Source: CAZWFW01 sp964633445 (GTDB taxonomy: Archaea > Undinarchaeota > CAZWFW01). From it: a stretch of DNA of 20,111 bases. Under the pieces are notes generated by a model, which saw only the letters and a program-made list of their open reading frames with translations, was not told the origin of the DNA and made no database searches. This document shows, in pieces, positions 14,736 to 20,111 of this stretch; positions within the stretch are counted from its first letter, which is position 1, and each line of letters begins with the position of its first letter. The stretch covers positions 1 to 20,111 of the forward strand of contig CAZWFW010000016.1 of NCBI GenBank assembly GCA_964633445.1, read 5' to 3'. The position numbers were made by a program, and so were the translations under genes.

Positions 14736-15242
14736 TTATATTTCCTCCACTTCTCTTCTTAAAACTTTCCAAATTTCCCTATGCTCCTCCTCAAGATCCT
14801 CTATTCTCCGCAATATTTCTCTTAAAATATTTATTTGTCTCTTCATGGCAGCTTTCAGGTATTCCTCTTGCGTTTTTATGGTATCGAAATCCATGATAAT
14901 CAAATCTATTTTTTCCGAGAGATTTTCAATTTTCTTTTCGATTTTCTCTATAACACTTCTTTCCTCTAAATCCCTAGACTCAGCAAAATCTTTTTCTTCC
15001 AGACCACTCTCTACAAATTCGTTTTTTTCTTTTTCAATGCTCCTTTCATGTTCATATTTTTCTGGCTCCTCAAAGGAAAAATCCTCAAATTCTTTTCCTG
15101 ACACTTCTGCCTTATCTTTAGGCTCCTCCGAAAGAAAATCAGTTTTTTCTATCTCAGCATATTCTTTCCCATACTTTTTTTTCAAAAAATCTTTTATCTT
15201 TTCCTTTATGTCAGTAAATTTGTCTCTCAAAATATCTAACAT
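14736..15242 (-). CDS. Acidic coiled-coil protein of unknown function, divergent from tbp
   Basis: I do not recognise a family for this 168-residue protein. It begins with a short basic helix (MLDILRDKFTDIKEKIKDFLKKKYGKEY), passes through an acidic, probably disordered middle rich in Glu, Lys, Ser and Phe (about 30-95), and ends in a long predicted coiled coil with heptad-like leucines and isoleucines (about 95-168: IEKIEKKIENLSEKIDLI and ILREILRRIEDLEEEH). There is no membrane segment or catalytic motif. The layout, disordered linker plus C-terminal coiled coil, recalls archaeal FlaC/FlaD-type or other scaffold proteins, but this is only shape. ATG 15242 lies about 26 bases from a TATA-like AAAATATAAAAT, divergent from the tbp promoter. 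Codon use gives no sign of transfer. Confidence 0.7.
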   Translation of the reverse strand: MLDILRDKFTDIKEKIKDFLKKKYGKEYAEIEKTDFLSEEPKDKAEVSGKEFEDFSFEEPEKYEHERSIEKEKNEFVESGLEEKDFAESRDLEERSVIEKIEKKIENLSEKIDLIIMDFDTIKTQEEYLKAAMKRQINILREILRRIEDLEEEHREIWKVLRREVEEI

Positions 15243-15261
15243 ACCAAAACTAATTTTGAAA

Positions 15262-15290
15262 GCTAAAATATAAAATTATTTATATTTCTC
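15262..15290. promoter_or_regulatory. Divergent promoters of tbp and the coiled-coil gene
   Basis: The 70-base gap has two AT boxes: TTTATATT at about 15279-15286, about 30 bases before the tbp ATG on the plus strand, and AAAATATAAAAT at about 15265-15276, about 26 bases before the ATG at 15242 on the minus strand. Both spacings suit near-leaderless transcripts. Confidence 0.45.
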
Positions 15291-15312
15291 AGCAACATTA
15301 TTTAAGTTTGGT

Positions 15313-15861
15313 ATGAAGGAAGATATTGAAGTCAAAATACAGAATGTTGTGGTATCCGTTGTTTTTCCAAACGAACTTAATCTAAGCAAAATTGCTGAAA
15401 AAGTTGAAGGAGCAGAATATGAGCCAGAGGTTTTTCCTGGATTAGTAATGAGATTACAAAAACCAAAAGCAGGGTTATTAGTTTTCAGATCTGGAAAGGT
15501 AAATTGCACTGGTGCAAGGAGTATAGATGAAGCCAAGGAGGTTATAGAAAAGTTTATCGAAATTTTGAAAAGTGCTGGTATCACAGTTTCTGGAAAACCA
15601 GAAATGGAGATTCAAAACATTGTAGCATCTGCAGACCTTAAGAAAGAAATTAATTTAGATAAAATAGCATTTACTTTAGAAAATGTAGAATTCGAACCTG
15701 AGCAATTTCCTGGATTAGTATACAGGATGGACGATCCAAAGGTGGTTTTTTTAATTTTTAGATCTGGTAAAATAGTTTGCACTGGCGCTAGAAAGCCTGA
15801 AGATGTCAATAAAGCAGCAAGAAAATTGAAAAAAATTCTAGAGAAAATAGGAGCATTTTAA
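15313..15861 (+). CDS. tbp: TATA-box-binding protein (TBP)
   Basis: General transcription factor that binds and bends the archaeal TATA box and recruits TFB and RNA polymerase. The 182 residues are two direct repeats of the TBP saddle fold, about 5-92 and 96-182, with matching signatures in each half: IQNVVVSV and IQNIVASA, YEPEVFPGLVMRL and FEPEQFPGLVYRM, LVFRSGKVNCTGAR and LIFRSGKIVCTGAR. Length is normal for archaeal TBP and there is no N-terminal extension; the acidic C-terminal tail found in some archaea is missing, the protein ending KKILEKIGAF. Its stop codon is one base away from the 3' end of the convergent tRNA-Gln gene. Confidence 0.98.
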   Translation: MKEDIEVKIQNVVVSVVFPNELNLSKIAEKVEGAEYEPEVFPGLVMRLQKPKAGLLVFRSGKVNCTGARSIDEAKEVIEKFIEILKSAGITVSGKPEMEIQNIVASADLKKEINLDKIAFTLENVEFEPEQFPGLVYRMDDPKVVFLIFRSGKIVCTGARKPEDVNKAARKLKKILEKIGAF

Positions 15862-15862
15862 A

Positions 15863-15935
15863 TAGCCCCGCCCGGATTCGAACCGGGGTCGCGGGGTCCA
15901 GAGCCCCGCATGCTTGGCCGCTACACCACGGGGCT
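15863..15935 (-). tRNA. tRNA-Gln (anticodon CUG)
   Basis: A 73-base cloverleaf is readable on the minus strand. The acceptor stem is AGCCCCG/CGGGGCT with discriminator A73; the D arm starts GTGT; the anticodon stem is CGGGG/CCCCG around loop CTCTGGA, giving anticodon CTG for the Gln codon CAG; the T arm is CCCGG-TTCGAAT-CCGGG. There is no intron and no encoded CCA, which is added after transcription. Nearly all stem pairs are G-C, a usual mark of thermophiles. It is convergent with tbp, one base from its stop. Confidence 0.95.
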
Positions 15936-15986
15936 ATATAATAGTTTTAGTTTTTAACTTGATAATTTGTATATCCTTTTCCTTGC

Positions 15987-16076
15987 GTGACCTCCTCCTT
16001 GCTATTGCAAGGGGGCTTGCAAGGCTCACATGCCCAGGCTTAGCATTCCACTACTCTCTCTTTAAGGAGCGGGCTA
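15987..16076. repeat. 90-base dispersed repeat, copy 2
   Basis: Perfect copy of 14523-14612 in the same orientation, 51 bases upstream of the tRNA-Gln 5' end. The bases before it (CTTGC) and after it (TAAGAG) differ from those at copy 1, so identity stops sharply at both ends. No target-site duplication is evident. An open frame that runs through it and the tRNA gene is not taken as coding. Confidence 0.85.
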
Positions 16077-16389
16077 TAAGAGAAACCTATGTTTAGAGAA
16101 GTATTTAAATATTTTCCACGAACCTCTCCTTGCGTATCACGCTTACATAGATTTTCAAGCAATATGAAGATATATTTATTGCAAAGCTATTTAAAAAATT
16201 ACGTTGATAGAAGAACAAGATAGAACAGAGAACTTATGATTGCTTTCATGCTGGAGTTTGGGAAATTTAGCGGTTTAAATATTGCTTGAGTTTACGCATT
16301 GTATAACTTATTTATGCTGGGTAGTAGGTTGGCAGGCTCTTTCTAATCTGAGGTATTTCTAAATAGTAGGCTACCAATTTAAATAACTT
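16077..16389. other. 313-base non-coding region upstream of the transporter gene
   Basis: No open frame of note on either strand. Near the transporter start, TTGGCAGGCT (about 16330-16339) faces AGGCTACCAA (about 16369-16378) as an imperfect inverted repeat, which could be an operator or a leader hairpin. Several AT-rich boxes such as TATTTAAATATTTT (16101-16114) could be promoter elements, but none is at a decisive distance from a start codon. Confidence 0.35.
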
Positions 16390-17793
16390 ATGAGTAACGA
16401 TCAATGGAAAACTAGACTTGGCTTTATTCTTGCAGCCATAGGCTCGGCAATTGGTCTAGGTAATATTTGGCGTTTTAGTTGGCTAGCTTATAGGAATGGT
16501 GGTGGTTCATTCCTTATACCATATTTCATAGCCTTAGCTATTGTTGGCATACCAATAATGATTCTAGAATTCTTGCTTGGCCACTACTTCAGGGCAGGTG
16601 CTCCTAAAGCTTATGCTAAAGTTGCAAAGATGGAGTGGTTCGGTTGGTTTGCAATTCTTAACTCATTTTTAATCACAACATACTATGCAGTTGTACTTTC
16701 CTGGGTTTTAATTTATGTTTTGCTTTCCTTCAAGGTAGCTTCTCTTCAACAGCCTAGGGATTTATTTGATGTAATTCTTAGCACACATTCATGGATAATC
16801 GCAAGCCTAATAATAACATGGGTATTAGCATGGTACGTTGTTTACAGAGGTATTGCAGAAGGTATTGAAAAAGTTTCTAAGCGTGTTATACCTATTCTTT
16901 GGATTTTAGCAACGGTGCTCGTTATTAGAGGATTAACGCTGCCAAATGCTACGCAAGGGATTGGGTGGTATCTTTCACCAAACTTCGGCTATTTAACTAA
17001 TGCGAAAACTTGGATCGATGCCTTCGGCCAAATATTTTTTAGTTTAAGCCTTGGTTCAGGAATTATGATAGCCTACGCAAAATATTTGCCAAGAAACACT
17101 GAACTTGTTAATTCTGCAAGAATAGTATCCCTTGCAAACTGTGGTTTTAGCTTCTTCTTCGGTTTTGCAACTTGGAGCATAATAGGTTACTTAATGATGA
17201 TTAACAACGTTACTAGTCCTGCAAATCTAAACATGCCCTTAAGTGGGGCAAGTCTAGCATTTATAACAATTCCTACAGCGTTATTGGAGCTGCCTGGCAA
17301 ACCTCTAACAACCATGATTTTCAGCTTTATTTTCTTCCTGTTACTGTATCTTGCAGGATTCACATCATTAATTTCATTAATTGAGGCGTTTTACGTTGGT
17401 TTTGCAGATAAATTTAAAATAGATAGACAAAAAGGAATAACAGCGATAACAATTGCTGGTATATTGCTGGGTATACCATATGTATTAAATGCAAACTTAA
17501 TTGAGCAGATAGATTTCATTGCAGGTTCGACACTTTTGGTGTTCGTTGGTTTGATAGAAGCTATGTTCGTAGCATACTTCACCAATGCAAGAAGATTTGT
17601 AACGCATGCTAATAGATACGCCAAAACAAAGATTGGTAGGACATGGATTTACATGCTGAGAGTTGCGGTAATTTCATTAGCATTAGTTCTTATTTGCGGA
17701 ATTCTCGAAGCTGGGGAAATGCTAACATCAATCTCGATTACTATCTTATTTATCTTGCTGATCTTATCGATTGTTTTAGCATTAAAGAAATAG
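16390..17793 (+). CDS. Sodium-dependent transporter of the NSS (SNF, LeuT-like) family
   Basis: Imports an amino acid or related solute with Na+ across the cytoplasmic membrane. The 467-residue protein has about eleven to twelve hydrophobic helices. Helix 1 has the broken-helix sodium and substrate site, AIGSAIGLGNIWRFSW (16-31), and the NGGGSFLIPYFIAL turn and helix 2 follow (36-49), both diagnostic of the family. Helix 6 has FGQIFFSLSLGSGIMIAYAKY, with the SLSLG unwound segment, and helix 8 has LLYLAGFTSLISLIEAF with the Thr-Ser that complete the Na2 site. Length is close to that of prokaryotic NSS proteins with 11-12 helices. The usual WRFPY is WRFSW here. The substrate cannot be told from the sequence. 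A small membrane protein gene follows 36 bases downstream with a Shine-Dalgarno sequence. Confidence 0.93.
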   Translation: MSNDQWKTRLGFILAAIGSAIGLGNIWRFSWLAYRNGGGSFLIPYFIALAIVGIPIMILEFLLGHYFRAGAPKAYAKVAKMEWFGWFAILNSFLITTYYAVVLSWVLIYVLLSFKVASLQQPRDLFDVILSTHSWIIASLIITWVLAWYVVYRGIAEGIEKVSKRVIPILWILATVLVIRGLTLPNATQGIGWYLSPNFGYLTNAKTWIDAFGQIFFSLSLGSGIMIAYAKYLPRNTELVNSARIVSLANCGFSFFFGFATWSIIGYLMMINNVTSPANLNMPLSGASLAFITIPTALLELPGKPLTTMIFSFIFFLLLYLAGFTSLISLIEAFYVGFADKFKIDRQKGITAITIAGILLGIPYVLNANLIEQIDFIAGSTLLVFVGLIEAMFVAYFTNARRFVTHANRYAKTKIGRTWIYMLRVAVISLALVLICGILEAGEMLTSISITILFILLILSIVLALKK

Positions 17794-17829
17794 CAAAGCA
17801 TAATAAGTGGAGGGAATAAAAAGTAACTA

Positions 17830-18114
17830 ATGATAAGCACCATACAAATTTTCCTAATAAATGTTTTTAACATATCAATAGCCCTCTGGTTAGTTTGCGT
17901 ATCTTTGAAAGCATATGATACGTTTAAGCTTAAAATTTTCAAAAGAGCTTGGCTAGTTATTAGTATCGGCAGCCTTTTCTGGTTTTTTGGTCATCTCTCC
18001 CTTATTCTGGGATATAAATCTATTCATTATCCCTTTTTCACAATATCAATAATTATGTTTTCAATGGGATTTCTCCTAGTATCTAAAGCTGCTAAGATTT
18101 TAGGTGGCGTTTAA
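17830..18114 (+). CDS. Small membrane protein with three helices, next to the NSS transporter
   Basis: The 94-residue product has three hydrophobic segments at about 4-26, 41-60 and 66-86 and no catalytic motif; I do not recognise the family. The start at ATG 17830 is preceded by GGAGGG (about 17811-17816), one of the few clear Shine-Dalgarno sequences in the window, which fits an internal gene of an operon with the transporter (gap of 36 bases). Some bacterial NSS transporters need a small membrane partner, such as MetS for MetP, but MetS is shorter with one helix, so a partner role here is a guess from position. The 3' end lies in a strong inverted repeat (18098-18133). Confidence 0.68.
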   Translation: MISTIQIFLINVFNISIALWLVCVSLKAYDTFKLKIFKRAWLVISIGSLFWFFGHLSLILGYKSIHYPFFTISIIMFSMGFLLVSKAAKILGGV

Positions 18115-18133
18115 TAAAAATTGCCACCTAAAA
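18098..18133. terminator. 11-bp perfect inverted repeat spanning the stop codon
   Basis: TTTTAGGTGGC (18098-18108) faces GCCACCTAAAA (18123-18133) with a 14-base loop that holds the TAA stop codon (18112-18114) of the small membrane protein gene. The stem would be stable in RNA. It may mark or protect the 3' end of the transporter transcript; no T-run follows, so simple archaeal T-tract termination is not shown. Confidence 0.45.
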
Positions 18134-18296
18134 ATAGGTAATAGAGTTAAAGCATAGATAAAAATAATTTCAAGCTTGCTTCTGGCTAATATCAAGCTCT
18201 TATTATCGTTATAGACAAGCCTTCAAAAATTTTACTAGAAAAATATTTTTACAGAAATATTTGAATAATTTAATAACCTCCTTTGCGGTGGTGATC

Positions 18297-19115
18297 ATGA
18301 GAATAGGTATAGCAACCAAAAGCTCCAGGGAGGAAATTATTAAGCTTATAGAAAGGATTTATAAGGAGCTTGAAAGGAAAGGTGTCGAGGTCTTTGTTGA
18401 TTCTAACCTCGAGGGTAGGATTAAAGGAAGATTCGTTCACGTTTCTAGAATGAAGAATTTCGACTTAGTGTTAGCTGTTGGAGGTGATGGAACAATATTG
18501 AGCGTTGAGAGGAGACTAAGCGATGGTAAAACACCTATACTTGGGATAAACTTTGGATTAGTTGGTTTTCTTGCTGAATTAACTTCAGACGAATTCTTCA
18601 AATACATTGATAGAATAGTTGCTAAAAAATTCAGAGTTGAAGAAAGGCTTAAAATAAAGGTTAATTTAGCTGAAAAGCGATTACCAGATGCTCTGAACGA
18701 AGTTGTTGTGCTAACTGCCCAACCGGCTAAAATGCTTCCTCTAGCCTTGTATGTTGATGATAAGCTTGTAGAAAAGATCTATACCGATGGTATAATAATT
18801 GCTACACCAACTGGATCAACAGCTTATGCAATGAGTGCTGGTGGTCCAATAATTGATCCTAGAGTAGACGCGCTGGTTATCGTTCCAATTTGCCCTTTTA
18901 AATTAAGTATAAGACCTCTGGTGGTTCCATCAGACTCCAGAATCAGGATTAGAATCGCAGAGCCTGAAAAGGAAGCTATTGTAGTTGTCGATGGACAAGT
19001 CAAGAAAAAGATCTCGCAAAACAACGAAGTTTTGGTAACAAAATCCGAGAACAAAGCATATTTCGCGAGAATTAAGGAAAGGAATTTTTATGAAAAGGTA
19101 GGTATGCTGAAGTGA
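18297..19115 (+). CDS. nadK: NAD kinase (ATP/polyphosphate-dependent type)
   Basis: Phosphorylates NAD+ to NADP+, the only route to NADP. The 272 residues contain the two-domain NAD kinase signature: AVGGDGTIL (60-68; GGDG at 62-65 with the catalytic aspartate), ILGINFGLVGFL (81-92), ALNEVVV (Asn134, Glu135), and IATPTGSTAYAMSAGGPII (168-186). Length is usual for archaeal enzymes without extra domains. ATG 18297 is taken because the alpha/beta domain begins there (MRIGIATKSS); an in-frame TTG at 18261 would add 12 residues with no family support. GGTGGTGATC runs right up to the ATG and includes GGTGAT, complementary to the 16S rRNA 3' end, though it is closer than usual. It converges on purO, 11 bases apart. 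Confidence 0.95.
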   Translation: MRIGIATKSSREEIIKLIERIYKELERKGVEVFVDSNLEGRIKGRFVHVSRMKNFDLVLAVGGDGTILSVERRLSDGKTPILGINFGLVGFLAELTSDEFFKYIDRIVAKKFRVEERLKIKVNLAEKRLPDALNEVVVLTAQPAKMLPLALYVDDKLVEKIYTDGIIIATPTGSTAYAMSAGGPIIDPRVDALVIVPICPFKLSIRPLVVPSDSRIRIRIAEPEKEAIVVVDGQVKKKISQNNEVLVTKSENKAYFARIKERNFYEKVGMLK

Positions 19116-19126
19116 TCTGATGATAT

Positions 19127-19699
19127 TTAATAAATTTCTATTCGCCCTCCACAAAACACTAAATAAGAAATTATTTCCTCAAGCCCAAGCTTATTAATTC
19201 CTTCCCTAACATCGCTAACATCAAAATACACAACATTTTCCTCAATTTTCTCCTTAAATCCGTACGTTGAGAGTAGAAAGGCTTCTCCACTTTCTGGATC
19301 AAATTTTTTAGCAAAAACTAAATCATGTCTAACCACGCCGAAATATAATTTATTTTTGAAAACAACACCAACAATTCTCGGTGTTTTAAGATGATCTTTC
19401 TCATAACCGAACGTTGCTAGAGTGTTTGCTATAACATTAACGACATTCTCATTTTCAAGCAAATTATCAAAAATTATTTCAACGTGTGAACCATTACCAG
19501 CAACTGCAATATCTTCATTACACCTAAAGCAACAGTAAGTTAAATACGGACTTTCAATATTATTTTTGCAAACAACATATGCAGCATTACCATACTTAAC
19601 AATTTCTCTGTTTTTAAAGCTCCTACTCGCTAAAATATAGATTAGGAAAGGTTTATTTTTATTATCCCTCCCTACCAAAACAGCCCTGCCAACATACAT
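19127..19699 (-). CDS. purO: IMP cyclohydrolase, archaeal type (PurO)
   Basis: Closes the ring of FAICAR to give IMP, last step of purine synthesis in archaea that lack the bacterial PurH cyclohydrolase domain. The 190-residue product follows the Methanothermobacter PurO pattern from the first residue: MYVGRAVLVGR (1-11), ASRSFKNRE, YLTYCCFR, VAGNGSHVEIIFD (66-78), FGYEKDHLKTPRIVGVVF (97-114) and FLLSTYGFKEK. The fold is that of Ntn hydrolases. It starts at ATG 19699 and ends 11 bases from the convergent nadK stop. PurO has a patchy distribution, mostly in euryarchaea, and so is the best taxonomic marker in the window besides TBP. FAICAR would come from PurP or a PurH-type transformylase encoded elsewhere. 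Confidence 0.95.
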   Translation of the reverse strand: MYVGRAVLVGRDNKNKPFLIYILASRSFKNREIVKYGNAAYVVCKNNIESPYLTYCCFRCNEDIAVAGNGSHVEIIFDNLLENENVVNVIANTLATFGYEKDHLKTPRIVGVVFKNKLYFGVVRHDLVFAKKFDPESGEAFLLSTYGFKEKIEENVVYFDVSDVREGINKLGLEEIISYLVFCGGRIEIY

Positions 19700-19765
19700 C
19701 CTAACCTTTAATAAGTTAACCTATCTGAAGTTTATTATACATAAGGATAAAATTAAATTTTGGTG

Positions 19766-19855
19766 ATGAAAAAAGTAAAAATAAGAAAATTTAAGAAGTC
19801 AAAAATCAGTGGAAGATTCGGAAAATTTAAGAAATGGCAGTCAGGATCAAAGTAA
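19766..19855 (+). CDS. Possible 29-residue basic peptide
   Basis: ATG 19766 follows GGTG directly and opens 29 codons (MKKVKIRKFKKSKISGRFGK... ending QSGSK) with nine to ten lysines, a very basic product. It overlaps the start of a degenerate frame at 19834, as first and second genes of an operon often do. It may be the remains of a small DNA- or RNA-binding partner protein, or chance. I recognise no family. Confidence 0.25.
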   Translation: MKKVKIRKFKKSKISGRFGKFKKWQSGSK

Positions 19856-19989
19856 AGTTGAGGAGAGGAGAGATTGAAGTTGAAACTAGCATTGCCGAAT
19901 ACTGGTTATGAGACTGGGAAACCTGAAGTTACTTTGCCAGAAATATTGCAAGAAAATTAAAAATTTATCCCGATTTACTACTGTGTTGA
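19834..19989 (+). pseudogene. Degenerate small gene resembling archaeal clan AA aspartyl-protease-like proteins
   Basis: From ATG 19834 the frame reads MAVRIKVKLRRGEIEVE, then is lost at a TGA ending at 19911. The +1 frame continues sensibly as LALPNTGYETGKPEVTLPEIL (about 19886-19948) and stops at TAA 19958-19960. The first frame then resumes as ARKLKIYPDLLLC to TGA 19987-19989. Stitched together, the three parts resemble the N-terminal half of small archaeal proteins with a V(N/D)TG(Y/F)E motif, usually about 120 residues, which I associate with aspartyl-protease-like folds. Two opposite frameshifts and an early end make it a pseudogene, unless the sequence has errors. The family call is from memory and weak; the frame switching is visible. 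Confidence 0.4.
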
Positions 19990-20111
19990 ATAAATCCATC
20001 AAAATGGTAGCACAAGTCCTTAAAAACCCTAAATAAACATTATAATTGCTTCTTCGGAGCTTACATCAAGAAGAATTTACGTGTCTCGGATCGGCAAAAG
20101 GAGGGAAAACA
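19990..20111. other. Right edge of the window, no supported gene
   Basis: Three plus-strand frames stay open to the window edge from about 20040, but none has an ATG or GTG start with a ribosome-binding site, and I cannot decide whether they are the start of a gene or further debris of the degenerate gene before them. Confidence 0.3.

Noticed and set aside
14845..15273. 142-residue Ser/Phe-rich plus-strand frame
   Set aside because: Mirror of the Glu/Lys-rich coiled-coil gene on the minus strand; low-complexity translation is typical of an antisense shadow.
15914..16096. Plus-strand 60-residue open frame (start MAATPRGYIIV)
   Set aside because: It begins inside the tRNA-Gln gene and is mostly the 90-base repeat; the same repeat at 14523-14612 has no matching start, so translation is not supported.
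20055..20111. Frame at the right edge ending CLGSAKGGKT, which looks like a Walker A/ParA loop
   Set aside because: Only 19 codons from a TTG without ribosome-binding site, and the loop lacks the canonical GxxGxGK(T/S) spacing; too little sequence to call an ATPase.
1..20111. CRISPR arrays, rRNA genes, replication origin, prophage genes
   Set aside because: Looked for regularly spaced repeats, rRNA-like conserved blocks, origin-type repeats beside Cdc6 and phage structural genes; none seen.

Overview
The window is archaeal chromosomal DNA, AT-rich (I did not compute the exact value). The evidence for an archaeon is a two-repeat TATA-binding protein, an archaeal-type IMP cyclohydrolase (PurO), CheC/CheD chemotaxis proteins and many start codons lying about 25 bases from a TATA-like box with no Shine-Dalgarno sequence, as in leaderless transcripts. 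The one tRNA has stems made almost only of G and C in an otherwise AT-rich sequence, which suggests a thermophile. PurO and the class 1B PyrD/PyrK pair fit a euryarchaeal-type gene set, but I cannot name the lineage.

Layout. 1-1670: a UDP-sugar epimerase (cut by the left edge) and a family 2 glycosyltransferase, divergent over a 55-base promoter region. 1676-2891, minus: a stand-alone CoaB ligase overlapping an anchored, cysteine-rich exported protein. 2940-3070: a hairpin-rich stretch resembling a lone right end of an IS200/IS605 element. 3248-5957, minus: cheA-cheC-cheD. 6280-7539: pyrC. 7708-7938, minus, and 8026-10374, plus: a small winged-helix regulator divergent from a large exported modular protein, over a region with a striking nested dyad. 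10502-10965: a RelB/RelE-like toxin-antitoxin pair whose toxin is frameshifted. 10974-14464, minus: pyrD-pyrK-CPBP membrane protein-GT4 glycosyltransferase-small ORF. 14523-16076: two identical 90-base repeats bracket a coiled-coil protein gene, tbp and a tRNA-Gln gene. 16390-18114: a sodium-coupled NSS transporter and a small three-helix membrane protein. 18297-19699: NAD kinase and PurO, convergent. 19766-20111: small ORFs and a degenerate gene.

How the genes fit together. PyrC, PyrD and PyrK cover two consecutive steps of pyrimidine synthesis, PurO the last step of IMP synthesis, CoaB a step to coenzyme A, and NAD kinase makes NADP. The epimerase, GT2 and GT4 genes point to surface glycan or glycolipid synthesis. 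CheA, CheC and CheD are part of a taxis pathway whose receptors, CheW and CheY are not in the window. Several start codons were moved inward from upstream TTG or GTG codons to ATG because the family alignment begins there.

No complete novel system is evident. The observations I would follow first are the nested operator at 7946-8012, the 90-base identical repeats, the frameshifted RelE-like toxin, and the exported protein at 8026-10374.
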